A stretch of DNA of 64,000 nucleotides, from positions 209,465 through 273,464 of the forward strand of contig NZ_BQUN01000096.1 in NCBI RefSeq assembly GCF_026008495.1, written 5' to 3'. The notes below the pieces were generated by a model. The model did not search any database, was not told where the DNA came from, and saw only the letters and a list, made by a program, of their open reading frames with translations. The position numbers and the translations under genes are program-made. Below, piece by piece: positions 23,120 through 32,159 of the stretch. Origin of the DNA: Streptomyces sp. A012304 (lineage in GTDB: Bacteria; Actinomycetota; Actinomycetes; Streptomycetales; Streptomycetaceae). How positions within the stretch are numbered: position 1 is the first letter of the stretch; the number at the start of each line of letters is the position of its first letter.

Positions 23120-25525
23120 TCAGTCTCTGAGGAGGTCCGGCACTCCCGCCGCGTCGGGTTCGTCGCGCTCCCCGGAGACGACCGTCAGCTGCTGGGTCGC
23201 CCGGGTCAGGGCCACGTACAGCACGCGCAGGCCGGCCGGGGACTCGTCGGCGATCTCCGCGGGCGAGACGACCACCGTCGCGTCGTACTCCAGGCCCTTG
23301 GCCTCCAGGCTGCCGAGGGCGACGATCCGCTCGCCGAGGCCGGTGAGCCAGCGGCGGGCCTCCTCGCGGCGGTTCATCGCGACGACGACGCCGACGGTCC
23401 CGTCGACCCGCTCCAGGAGCCGTTCGGCCTCCGCGCGCACGGTCGCGCCGAGCGTGCCCTCGACTGCGGTGAAGCGAGGGACGACGCCGGTGGAGCGGAC
23501 CGCGGTCGGGGACTCGGCGCCGGGCATGGCCAGGGCCAGCACCTTCGCGGCGAGCTGGGCGATCTCGGCCGGGTTGCGGTAGTTGACGGTGAGCTGGAAG
23601 CGGCGGCGCGGACGGGTGCCGAGGGCCTCGTCGCGGGCCTCGGCGGCCTCGTCCGGGTCGGACCAGGAGGACTGCGCGGGGTCGCCGACGACCGTCCAGG
23701 TGGCGTGCCGGCCGCGGCGGCCGACCATGCGCCACTGCATCGGCGTGAGGTCCTGCGCCTCGTCGACGATGACGTGCGCGTACTCGGTGCGTTCCTGCGC
23801 GAGGCGTTCGGCCCGCTCGCGCTGTGACTCCTCGCGCACCGGCATCAGCTCCTCCAGGCCGGTGAGCTGGTCCAGCGGGTCGAGTTCGCGGCGCTTCTTC
23901 GGGCGGGCCGGGGCGCCGAGGATCGCCTGGAGCTCGTCGAGCATCGCGATGTCGTGCACGGAGTGGCCGTCGCGCCGGAGGGACCGGGCGACCCGGCGGA
24001 CCTCGCCGGGAGTGAGGATGCGCCGGGCCCACCGCCCGAGCCGCCGTTCGTCCGCCATGGCGGCGAGCACGGCCCGGGGCGTCAGCTCCGGCCACCAGGC
24101 GTCGAGGAACGTGATGAAGGAGTCCTCGCCGGTGACGTCCTCGTCGAAGGAGGACCGCAGTTCGGCGGCCAGCTCGGGGTCGGTGTGCCGGCCGGCGGCC
24201 CCGGAGCGCTCCCACAGGGCGTCCAGCAGCAGCTTGCGGGCGCGGGGCCGCAGCAGGTTGACCGGGGCGGTCCCGCCGAGGGCGGCCTGCCGGATCCGGT
24301 CCAGGTCGGCGGCCTCCAGCTCCAGCCGCCGCCCGAAGGCGACGACCCGCAGCCGGGTGGGCGGTCCGCCCGGGGTCGCGGCCTGGCCGTCGTCCCCGAG
24401 GGCGAGCTGTCCCTCTCCCGTCGGCCGCGGGCCGCGCAGGGCGCCGGAGGCGGCCGGGCCGCGGCCGTCCGGGCCCAGTTCCAGAGCACCGCGGGCCGCC
24501 TTGCGCAGGACCTTCAGCATGCGGTGGGAGCCCTTGGCGCGGGCCACCGAGGGGGAGTCGTAGAGGGTGGCCTCCGCGCCGTCGACCAGGGAGCCGATGG
24601 CACGGATGGCGACCTGGCCCTCCTCGCCGAGGGAGGGCAGGACGCCTTCGGTGTAGGCCACGAGCAGGGGCGTGGGCGAGACGATCAGGATGCCGCCCGC
24701 GTACCGGCGCCGGTCCTGGTAGAGGAGGTAGGCCGCGCGGTGCAGGGCGACGGCCGTCTTGCCGGTGCCGGGACCGCCCTCGACGTAGGTCACGGAGGCG
24801 GCGGGGGCGCGGATCACCAGGTCCTGTTCGGCCTGGATGGAGGCGACGATGTCGCGCATGGTGTGGCTGCGGGCCTGGCCGAGGGCGGCCATGAGGGCGC
24901 CGTCGCCGATGACGGGGAGCTCCCGGCCGTCGAGGAAGGCCGTCAGCTCGGGGCGCATCAGGTCGTCCTCGACACCCAGGACCCGGCGGCCCTTGGAGCG
25001 GATGACGCGCCGGCGCACCACCCGGCCGGGGTCGACCGGCGTGGAGCGGTAGAAGGGGGCGGCGGCCGGCGCCCGCCAGTCGATGACCAGCGGGGCGTAG
25101 TCCTCGTCGAGGACACCGATGCGGCCGATGTGCAGGGTCTCGGCGATGTCGGCGGTGTTGTCGGGGCGCACCGAGCCCTCGGCGGGCTCCACGGCGGTGT
25201 AGGCGCCGTCGGGGCCCTTCTTGCCGTCCTTGCCGAGCAGCAGGTCGATCCGGCCGAAGAGGAAGTCCTCGAACTCGTTGTTGAGCCGGTTGAGGTGGAC
25301 GCCCGCCCGGAAGACCTGCGCGTCCCGCTCGGCGAGGGCGCCGGGCGTGCCGACCTGACCGCGCTTGGCCGCGTCGTTCATGAGGAACTCCGCCTCGTGG
25401 ATCTTCTCCTCGAGACGCCGGTACACCCGGTCGAGGTGTTCCTGTTCGACGCTGATCTCGCGCTCCCGCACAGAGTCCTGTGCGGGGTCGTGAACCGCGG
25501 TTTCCTGTTGAGCCTGAGCGGCCAC
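23120..25525 (-). CDS. HelD-type RNA polymerase-recycling ATPase
   Basis: An 801-residue superfamily 1 helicase-like protein. The N-terminal coiled coil (residues about 20-65, EQEHLDRVYRRLEEKIHEAE) is the HelD arm that enters the RNA polymerase secondary channel. VEGGPGTGKTAVALHRAAYL is Walker A, HVIVDEAQDLTPMQW is Walker B, VNYRNPAEIAQLAAKVL is motif IV, and VALTRATQQLTV is motif VI. HelD frees stalled or inhibitor-bound RNA polymerase; a Streptomyces relative, HelR, protects against rifamycins. Whether this copy does so cannot be read from sequence. I do not see a rifamycin-associated element that I can identify upstream. Confidence 0.85.
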   Translation of the reverse strand: MAAQAQQETAVHDPAQDSVREREISVEQEHLDRVYRRLEEKIHEAEFLMNDAAKRGQVGTPGALAERDAQVFRAGVHLNRLNNEFEDFLFGRIDLLLGKDGKKGPDGAYTAVEPAEGSVRPDNTADIAETLHIGRIGVLDEDYAPLVIDWRAPAAAPFYRSTPVDPGRVVRRRVIRSKGRRVLGVEDDLMRPELTAFLDGRELPVIGDGALMAALGQARSHTMRDIVASIQAEQDLVIRAPAASVTYVEGGPGTGKTAVALHRAAYLLYQDRRRYAGGILIVSPTPLLVAYTEGVLPSLGEEGQVAIRAIGSLVDGAEATLYDSPSVARAKGSHRMLKVLRKAARGALELGPDGRGPAASGALRGPRPTGEGQLALGDDGQAATPGGPPTRLRVVAFGRRLELEAADLDRIRQAALGGTAPVNLLRPRARKLLLDALWERSGAAGRHTDPELAAELRSSFDEDVTGEDSFITFLDAWWPELTPRAVLAAMADERRLGRWARRILTPGEVRRVARSLRRDGHSVHDIAMLDELQAILGAPARPKKRRELDPLDQLTGLEELMPVREESQRERAERLAQERTEYAHVIVDEAQDLTPMQWRMVGRRGRHATWTVVGDPAQSSWSDPDEAAEARDEALGTRPRRRFQLTVNYRNPAEIAQLAAKVLALAMPGAESPTAVRSTGVVPRFTAVEGTLGATVRAEAERLLERVDGTVGVVVAMNRREEARRWLTGLGERIVALGSLEAKGLEYDATVVVSPAEIADESPAGLRVLYVALTRATQQLTVVSGERDEPDAAGVPDLLRD

Positions 25526-25599
25526 CGGGCCCCCTTCTGACGTGCTGGGCAGCCGTCAACCGTACGCGAAGGGGGCCGGTGGAGGCGAGGGGCGGGCCC

Positions 25600-26430
25600 C
25601 TACGCGTCGATCTCGACGAGCTTCTTGCCGTCGAAGGTCATGACCTCGAAGTGGTCGATCTCGTCGGGGGCGAAGGCCGCGCCGCCCTGGACGTACAGGG
25701 GCAGCTTGCCCTTGTCGGCCGTGGCGCCGGGGATGCCGTAGCCCCATTCCGGGACGGACCAGGAGGAAAGCGTCTCTCGCTCGCCGTTCTTGCCGACGGC
25801 GATGAAGGAGCACTTCAACGGGCCCTTGACGTTCTTCAGCTCGATGACCGCCTCGGTGCCCCAGGCCTTCTCCTGCATCGCGACGGTGCCCGAGACCTGG
25901 GTGGACGGGTCGGTGCCGGAGACCTTGGTCTGGAGGGACTCGAAGACCGACTGGGCGGAGTTGGCGGCGAGGGTGCGGGGCGTCTCGCCGCCGCTGTCGC
26001 CGCCGGAGGCCGCCAGCACGGCCAGCGGTCCGCTGACGATCAGCGCTGCCGCCGCCGCGAGCATGAAGAAGGAGCGGCGCTTCTTGGCGGCGCGGCGCTC
26101 GGAGACCTCGTCGACCAGCCGGTCCACGATGCGCGGGCTGGGCTTGGCGGACAGGGACTCGCCGATGGCGGGGGTCCCGGAGCCCGGCAGGTCCGCGAGC
26201 GCGGCCAGCATCGGCTCCATCCCGGCGAGCTCGTCGAGCTGCTGTGCGCACCACTCGCAGCCCGCGAGGTGCGCTTCGAAGGCGGTCGCCTCGGCGTCGT
26301 CGAGGATGCCGAGGGCGTAGGCGCCGACGGTCTCGTGTTCGCTCGGGCTGGGAGATCCCTGCACAGATCCCTGCATGGGCCCAGACATACCCGAACCACC
26401 CGTTCCGAACCCCCCGTACATGCTCATCAC
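25600..26430 (-). CDS. rsuA: Zinc-binding anti-sigma factor of the SigU type
   Basis: A 276-residue membrane protein. Residues about 30-70 carry the anti-sigma zinc motif (FEAHLAGCEWCAQQLDEL: HxxxCxxC). A cytoplasmic linker is followed by one membrane helix (about 120-142, FFMLAAAAALIVSGPLAVLA) and an extracytoplasmic domain of the anti-sigma-K/RskA C-terminal kind (WGTEAVIELKNVKG, GATADKGKLPLYV). It holds its partner sigma factor until an envelope signal releases it. Its GTG start overlaps the sigma gene stop. Naming follows gene order and likeness to the Streptomyces SigU pair. Confidence 0.85.
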   Translation of the reverse strand: MMSMYGGFGTGGSGMSGPMQGSVQGSPSPSEHETVGAYALGILDDAEATAFEAHLAGCEWCAQQLDELAGMEPMLAALADLPGSGTPAIGESLSAKPSPRIVDRLVDEVSERRAAKKRRSFFMLAAAAALIVSGPLAVLAASGGDSGGETPRTLAANSAQSVFESLQTKVSGTDPSTQVSGTVAMQEKAWGTEAVIELKNVKGPLKCSFIAVGKNGERETLSSWSVPEWGYGIPGATADKGKLPLYVQGGAAFAPDEIDHFEVMTFDGKKLVEIDA

Positions 26431-27002
26431 GCCGTCACCCCCCGCTCCTCCAGAGCCAGCTTCATCGACCGCAGGGCGTAGAACACCCGTGAGCGAACGG
26501 TGCCGCTGGGTATGCCCAGGGTCTCGGCAGCCTCATTGACCGTACGCCCCTTGAAGTACGTCTCGACGAGCACCTCCCGGTGGGCCGGGGTCAGGTCGTC
26601 GAGCGCATCGGACAGCGTCATCAACCACAGTGCCTTGTCGATCTCGTCCTCCGCGGGGATGACCTCCAGCGGCGACGGGTCGACCTCCTGCGGCCGGGCC
26701 TGCCGGCTTCGGTGGCCGTCGATGACGATGCGGCGCGCGACCGTCACCAGCCAGGGGCGTACCGATCCGGTCGCTCGATTGAGCTGGCCGGCGTTCTTCC
26801 AGGCACGGATGAGTGTCTCTTGCACGACGTCCTCGGCGCGCTGCCGGTCGCCGGCAACCAGTCTCAGGACATAAGCAAGGAGGGGTCCGGCATGCTCCCG
26901 ATACAGAGCACGCATCAGCTCCTCATCAGGTTCCGAGGGCTGGGACATGCGATGTCGGGCCCTCGATCCACGTTCATTGGCCACGGCCGCATCCTTGCGC
27001 AC
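26427..27002 (-). CDS. sigU: ECF sigma factor SigU
   Basis: A 191-residue extracytoplasmic-function sigma factor. Region 2 is YREHAGPLLAYVLRLVAGDR with EDVVQETLIRAWKNA, and region 4 is ALDDLTPAHREVLVETYF with GIPSGTVRSRVFYALRSMK. The GTG at 27002 follows GGAGGTGGGC, an excellent ribosome site, so I prefer it to the longer frame reaching 27257. In S. coelicolor SigU release affects differentiation and secretion; that is known of the family and not shown here. It is the first gene of a sigma/anti-sigma operon. Confidence 0.9.
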   Translation of the reverse strand: MRKDAAVANERGSRARHRMSQPSEPDEELMRALYREHAGPLLAYVLRLVAGDRQRAEDVVQETLIRAWKNAGQLNRATGSVRPWLVTVARRIVIDGHRSRQARPQEVDPSPLEVIPAEDEIDKALWLMTLSDALDDLTPAHREVLVETYFKGRTVNEAAETLGIPSGTVRSRVFYALRSMKLALEERGVTA

Positions 27003-27287
27003 GCCCACCTCCGGTGTCCGGGGGTTCCCCCACTCGGTCGCTCCACCATCCGTACGGGAGAGGAGCGTTGCGTGTTCAAAGTGAGGCGACAGTTTTCTTC
27101 GAGGTGTCATGACGAGGGGGACATGGGGGCACATTCCCACCCCTCTTTCTTTACATTCCCGCCACATGGTCAAGTGGGCGCGCGCTGCCCATGCTTCCGC
27201 GAAGGTAAACGACGTGTAATCGAAATCACTTCGGCGGCGTGGTCGCGAACACGGCATACCGGACAGGGGAGTTGGGGCCTCCGTCCG

Positions 27288-27890
27288 TCACGCGCGGGCG
27301 AGGGCGGCCCGTCGGCGGTGCCGGGCGACCCGTTCGCGGTTCCCGCAGACCTCGCTGGAGCACCAGCGCCTGCGGCGTCCCCGGGAGGTGTCGACGTACA
27401 CGATGGGGCAGTTGTCGCCCTCGCACTGGCGCAGGCCCGCCCGGGCCGCCGGGTCGGTGAGCAGTTCCACGGCGTCCCGGGCGACGGCGGCGAGCAGCGC
27501 CGCGCACTCCGGCGGCCCGTCCAACTCCCGTACGAGGCTGCCGTCCTCTCGGCGTACGGCTCGGGGGGCCGGGGGCGCGGCGCGGGCGACGTCGTTGACG
27601 CGGACCAGGGCGGGGGTGTGGTCGTACGGGGGCAGGGTGTCGCGGGTGAGCCAGTCCCGCACCAACAGGGCGATGCTCGCGCGCAGTTCGCGGAAGGCGC
27701 CCGGCCAGGAGGGGTCGGCGTGGGTCAGCGGGGTGCCCGGCGGGACCAGGCCGGAGCCGGTGATCCAGGCGCACAACGGGGCGAGGGCGTCGAGCCGTTC
27801 GCGGGGATGGGAGGTGGCGAGGAGGTCCAGGCAGAGGCGTCCGGCGTCGAACCGCAGGTCGTAGGGGGCTGTGGCCGTTACCAGTGCCAT
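27288..27890 (-). CDS. CGNR zinc-finger regulator (ABATE domain)
   Basis: A 200-residue protein starting MALVTATAPYDLRFDAGRLC. The N-terminal stress-response ABATE region includes LCLDLLATSHPRERLDALAP. The C-terminal CGNR finger is CEGDNCPIVYVDTSRGRRRR followed by WCSSEVCGNRERVARHRRR, with four cysteines. Such proteins are putative DNA-binding regulators. I chose the ATG at 27890 because the frame above it lacks family character. It stands alone between the sigma operon and nnaR. Confidence 0.83.
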   Translation of the reverse strand: MALVTATAPYDLRFDAGRLCLDLLATSHPRERLDALAPLCAWITGSGLVPPGTPLTHADPSWPGAFRELRASIALLVRDWLTRDTLPPYDHTPALVRVNDVARAAPPAPRAVRREDGSLVRELDGPPECAALLAAVARDAVELLTDPAARAGLRQCEGDNCPIVYVDTSRGRRRRWCSSEVCGNRERVARHRRRAALARA

Positions 27891-28148
27891 GTGCCTGTCA
27901 CCGCCTTGGGCGTTCCTCCGGGAAACCCTTCCCTCCCACAGTGCCCGGCGGGACGCCGCGCCGGAACCCCTCGCACCGTTCACCCGCGAGCCGGCACCCT
28001 GGGCGTCGGCCGAGACGCCCGTCCCTCGAGCCGTTCACCCGCGCGCGGCACCCTCGGCCCTGTCGTCCGGTCATCCCGGCGTCGCGGGACCCAGGGTGTC
28101 TTGTGGATCTTGCCGGCGCTCGAGGCCGATCCGACCCACAAGCCACCC

Positions 28149-29333
28149 TTAGTTGTCCGCGTACTTGGCGTCCGACGCCGGGTCCAGCGCCAGCCGGTAG
28201 CCGCGCTTCACCACGGTCTGGATCAGCTTCGGCGTGCCGAGGGCCGTGCGCAGCCGTGCCATCGCCGTCTCGACGGCGTGCTCGTCGCGCCCCGCGCCCG
28301 GCAGGGCCCGCAGCAGGTCGGCGCGGGGCACGACCCAGCCCGGCCGCCGTGCCAGGGCCCGCAGCAGCGACATCCCGGCCGGCGGCACGGGCCTCAGCTC
28401 GCCGTCGACCAGCACCGCGTGCCCCCGGATCTCCACCCGGTGCCCGGCGATCGGCAGGGACCGTGCCCGCGCCGGAAGTTCCTGGCACAGCAGCTGCACC
28501 AGCGGGCCGAGCCGGAAGCGTTCCGGCTGGACGGTGTCCACGCCCCGCGCCTGCAACGGCAGCGCGGTGACCGGACCGACGCAGGCCGGCAGCACCTCGT
28601 GGCCGAGGGCGGCGAGCAGCTCGGTCAGCAGCCCCCGTTCCTCCGCCCGCGACAGCAGCGAGGCGGCGGCCGGCGCGCTGGTGAAGGTGACGGCGTCCAG
28701 GGTGCGCGCGACGGCCGCGTCCAGGAGCCGGTCGAGGGGTGAGATGTCCTCCGGCGGCATCCACCGGTAGACCGGCACGCCGACCACCTCCGCTCCCCCG
28801 GCCCGCAGCGCCTCCACGAAGCCGGGCAGCGGCTCGCCGTGCAGCTGGACGGCGACGCGCCGCCCGTCGACGCCCTCCTCCAGGAGCCGGTCGAGCACCT
28901 CGGCCATGGACTCGCTGGACGGCGACCACTCCTCGGTCAGCCCGGCGGCGCGGATGGCGCCTTTGACCTTGGGGCCGCGCGCGAGGAGCTCGACGCCGCG
29001 CAGCCGGGCGAGGAGCTGCTCGCCGAGCCCCCAGCCGTCGGCGGCCTCCACCCAGCCGCGGAAGCCGATGGCGGTGGTGGCCACCACGACGTCCGGCGCT
29101 TGGTCGAGGAGGTCCTTGGTCGCGGCGAGCAGTTCACCGTCGTCGGCGAGGGGCACGATCCGCAGGGCGGGCGCGTGCAGTACCGCCGCGCCGCGTCGCT
29201 GGAGCAGCGCTCCGAGCTCGTCGGCCCGTCGTGCGGCGGTCACGCCGACGGTGAACCCGGCGAGGGGCCCGTGCTGATCGCCGTCCCGGGCCTGCGGCCC
29301 CTGGTCCGGTCGCTGCTGTTGCTCGTACATCAC
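28149..29333 (-). CDS. nnaR: Nitrate/nitrite assimilation regulator NnaR (HemD-like plus winged helix)
   Basis: A 394-residue fusion. Residues about 25-275 resemble uroporphyrinogen-III synthase (LAGFTVGVTAARRADELGAL, DAVTFTSAPAAASLLSRAEE). Residues about 295-385 are an OmpR-type winged helix (VLVDGELRPVPPAGMSLLRA, HAVETAMARLRTALGTPKLI, VVKRGYRLALDP). In S. coelicolor this protein works with GlnR to activate nitrate and nitrite genes. It lies immediately downstream of narK in the same direction, with a hairpin in the 94-bp gap. Catalytic uroporphyrinogen-III synthase activity is not expected. Confidence 0.88.
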   Translation of the reverse strand: MMYEQQQRPDQGPQARDGDQHGPLAGFTVGVTAARRADELGALLQRRGAAVLHAPALRIVPLADDGELLAATKDLLDQAPDVVVATTAIGFRGWVEAADGWGLGEQLLARLRGVELLARGPKVKGAIRAAGLTEEWSPSSESMAEVLDRLLEEGVDGRRVAVQLHGEPLPGFVEALRAGGAEVVGVPVYRWMPPEDISPLDRLLDAAVARTLDAVTFTSAPAAASLLSRAEERGLLTELLAALGHEVLPACVGPVTALPLQARGVDTVQPERFRLGPLVQLLCQELPARARSLPIAGHRVEIRGHAVLVDGELRPVPPAGMSLLRALARRPGWVVPRADLLRALPGAGRDEHAVETAMARLRTALGTPKLIQTVVKRGYRLALDPASDAKYADN

Positions 29334-29368
29334 TCTCGTCCCGCTCGAGTCGTCCCACCTACATGCCG

Positions 29369-29402
29369 ACCGAGCCTGACAACGGCTCGTGTCAGGCTCG
29401 GT
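29369..29402. terminator. Hairpin between narK and nnaR
   Basis: A perfect 13-bp stem starting ACCGAGCCTGACA with an 8-nt loop. It probably reduces narK read-through into nnaR. Confidence 0.65.
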
Positions 29403-29427
29403 TCGACTTCATGTCACCAGTGTTACG

Positions 29428-30819
29428 TCACACCTCGGCGTAACTGAGCTGCTGCTTCGCCTCGGAGGCGGCTCCGGATGCGGTGATCCGGCCGGCCGGG
29501 CGGCGAAGGTATACGGCCCAGGTCACCGTGAAGCAGAGGCCGTAGAAGGCGAGGAAGGCGACGAACGCGCCGGTGCCGGAGCCGTAGGAGAGGAAGGACT
29601 GCCGGAAGGCCAGGTTGATACCGACGCCGCCGAGCGCGCCCACCGCGCCGATGAGCCCCATGGAGGCCCCGGAGAGGCGTCGGCCGTAGCTCGCGGCCTC
29701 CTCGCCGGTGAGCCCCTTGGCGACGGCCTTGGCCTGGAAGATGCCGGGGATCATCTTGTACGTCGACCCGTTGCCGAGGCCGCTGAGCACGAACAGCACC
29801 ACGAAGACCGCGACGAACAGCGGCAGCGACTTCTGCATGCTGGCGAAGATCAGGACGGCGGTGGCGGCGGCCATGCCCACGTAGTTGTAGAGGGTGATCT
29901 TCGCGCCGCCGTACTTGTCGGCGAGCCAGCCGCCGACCGGGCGGATCAGGGAGCCGAGCAGCGGGCCGATGAAGGTGAGGTACGCGGCCTGGAGCGGCGT
30001 ACGGCCGAACTGGTTGGTGAGCACCTGGCCGAAGGCGAAGCTGTAGCCGATGAAGGAGCCGAAGGTGCCGATGTAGAGGAAGGACATGATCCAGGTGTGG
30101 GCGTCCTTCGCGGCGTCGACGGCGGCGCCGGTGTCGTTCTTCACGGACGCGAGGTTGTCCATGTACAGCGCGGCGAGGGTCGCGGAGACGAAGATCAGCG
30201 GGATGTAGATGCCGAGCAGGACGCGCGGCCCGCCGCTGGCCCCGATGACCGCGAGGGCGACCAGCTGGATGACCGGCACGCCGATGTTGCCGCCGCCCGC
30301 GTTCAGGCCGAGCGCCCAGCCCTTCTTGCGCAGCGGGAAGAAGGCGTTGATGTTGGTCATGGAGGAGGCGAAGTTGCCGCCGCCGATGCCGGCCAGCAGG
30401 CCGATCAGCAGGAACGTGTTGTACGAGGTGCCCGGTTCCATCACGGTGTACGCGGCGATGGTGGGGACCAGCAGCAGACCGGCGGAGATGATCGTCCAGT
30501 TCCGCCCGCCGAAGACGGCGACGGCGAAGGTGTAGGGGACGCGGACGACGGCTCCGACGAGGGTGACCACGGACGTCAGCAGGAACTTGTCCGCCGGGGT
30601 CAGCCCGTACTCCGGGCCCATGAAGAGCACCAGCACGGACCACATGGTCCAGATCGAGAATCCGATGTGCTCGGAGAGGACGGAGAAGAAGAGGTTGCGC
30701 CGGGCGACCTTCTCACCGGTGGCGTTCCAGAAGGCCTCGTCCTCCGGATCCCAATGCTCGATCCAGCGGCCGCCCCGCTTCGGGGCGGTCGGGGGTGCGG
30801 CTGTACCAGGGGCTGTCAT
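29428..30819 (-). CDS. narK: Nitrate/nitrite transporter
   Basis: A 463-residue MFS protein. FSVLSEHIGFSIWTMWSVLV, GLLAGIGGGNFASSMTNINA and AGGGNIGVPVIQ (nitrate signature), together with GPLLGSLIRPVGGWLADKYG, identify the NarK/NasA branch. It imports nitrate and may export nitrite across the membrane. The regulator nnaR follows. The 279-bp upstream gap (30820-31098) is its promoter region; I could not identify a convincing GlnR box by eye. Confidence 0.92.
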   Translation of the reverse strand: MTAPGTAAPPTAPKRGGRWIEHWDPEDEAFWNATGEKVARRNLFFSVLSEHIGFSIWTMWSVLVLFMGPEYGLTPADKFLLTSVVTLVGAVVRVPYTFAVAVFGGRNWTIISAGLLLVPTIAAYTVMEPGTSYNTFLLIGLLAGIGGGNFASSMTNINAFFPLRKKGWALGLNAGGGNIGVPVIQLVALAVIGASGGPRVLLGIYIPLIFVSATLAALYMDNLASVKNDTGAAVDAAKDAHTWIMSFLYIGTFGSFIGYSFAFGQVLTNQFGRTPLQAAYLTFIGPLLGSLIRPVGGWLADKYGGAKITLYNYVGMAAATAVLIFASMQKSLPLFVAVFVVLFVLSGLGNGSTYKMIPGIFQAKAVAKGLTGEEAASYGRRLSGASMGLIGAVGALGGVGINLAFRQSFLSYGSGTGAFVAFLAFYGLCFTVTWAVYLRRPAGRITASGAASEAKQQLSYAEV

Positions 30820-31098
30820 GACGCCTCCACGTGCTCCGGGGCTCGGGTGGTTCGCGGTGATGAGCGGTGATGAGTCCCGAAGGTAGGGAGGGCTCGTTTC
30901 CGGACTGTGCCTGTGGGTGACCGGAAGGGAACGTTGCTCTCACCTCCGGCGCGGGCCGCGTGAGAGGTTCTGGGCAAGGATACGGGGCGGGCGGCACGGG
31001 AGCCCCCGCTCGCGCTCCCTCAGGCGCGTGGCCGCCCCCGGCCGATCGCCCTCCGCCCGAGCCCCCGCCGGGCGCGCGGCCGCACCCGGCCGATCCCT

Positions 31099-32064
31099 CT
31101 ACGCGTGCGAGGGCGCCATGCTCATGTCGATGTCGGGGGCCCATCCCCCGGCGGGCCTTTCCAGCCATCCGTGCGCCGACGCCAGCTCGGCCGCCGCCCG
31201 CCGCAGCGCGTCGAGCGCCGGATGGACCAGCCCTTTGCGCCACACCAGTGACACCGGGGACAGCGGCACGGGATCGGCCAGGGGCCGCAGGACCGTTCCG
31301 GGCAGGGCCGGGAACCCCACCACGGCGAGGATCGGGTTCGGGGACTTCGCCATGACGCGCTGGAACTCCTCGTCCCCGACGGCCAGCGGGGCCGGCGCCG
31401 CCACCTCGATGCCCCGCCCCTCGAACAGCAGACGGGCCAGATCGGTCCACTCCGGCGTCCGGGGATTGCCCGCGCCCGCGTACACGCTCTCCCCCGCGAG
31501 CGCGGCCAGCGGCACCCGGGCCAGGCCCGCCAGCCGGTGGCCCTCGGGCAGCAGCACCGCCATCGGCTCCCAGCGCACGAGCCGGTGCTCCAGCGAGGCC
31601 CGCAGCGCCGCGTCCAGCCCCGCGTACCGTCCGAAGGACGCGTCCAGCCGGCCCGCGACGATCTCCGCCGCCGCCCCGGTCAGCCCGCTCTCGTAGCGGG
31701 CCATCAGCTCCAGCTCGGGGGCGAGTTCCCGGGCCCGGTGCAGCACCCGGCGTCCGGTCTCCAGCCCCGGGGAGTTCACATCGACCAGCAGCGGACGGGC
31801 CGGCCCGAACGCGGCCAGCAGGTCGTCCTGCGCCTGGAGCGCCCGGCGGGCCAGCGGCACCAGCCGCTCCCCGTCCCCGGTCAGCGTCACCTGCCGGGTC
31901 GTCCGCACGAACAGCTCCGCGCCCAACTCCCGCTCCAGCCGCCGTACGTCCCGGCTGAGGGCCTGCTGGGCGACGTACAGACGGGCCGCGGCGCGTGTGA
32001 AGTGCAGTTCCTCGGCGACGGCGAGGAAGGCGCGCAGGAGCCGGGGGTCGAGATGAGCGGGCAT
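31099..32064 (-). CDS. LysR-family transcriptional regulator
   Basis: A 321-residue protein. The helix-turn-helix lies in residues 8-65 (LLRAFLAVAEELHFTRAAAR, QQALSRDVRRLERELGAELF), followed by a periplasmic-binding-like effector domain. It is divergent to an MFS gene 95 bp away, the usual arrangement for a LysR regulator and its target. AT-containing sequence in the gap may hold the operator. The ligand is unknown. Confidence 0.87.
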   Translation of the reverse strand: MPAHLDPRLLRAFLAVAEELHFTRAAARLYVAQQALSRDVRRLERELGAELFVRTTRQVTLTGDGERLVPLARRALQAQDDLLAAFGPARPLLVDVNSPGLETGRRVLHRARELAPELELMARYESGLTGAAAEIVAGRLDASFGRYAGLDAALRASLEHRLVRWEPMAVLLPEGHRLAGLARVPLAALAGESVYAGAGNPRTPEWTDLARLLFEGRGIEVAAPAPLAVGDEEFQRVMAKSPNPILAVVGFPALPGTVLRPLADPVPLSPVSLVWRKGLVHPALDALRRAAAELASAHGWLERPAGGWAPDIDMSMAPSHA

Positions 32065-32159
32065 TCGGTGAACCTACAACAGGACTCACAACCCATGTGC
32101 GTGAATCGGCCGCCGGAAGGTGTTGGACCCCGTGATCATCGCCGGGGGACGGTGGGGCC

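Noticed and set aside
30820..31098. A GlnR box upstream of narK
   Set aside because: GTCAC and GGAAAC half-sites are present on the minus strand, but their spacing does not fit the GlnR consensus, so I did not list it as a site.
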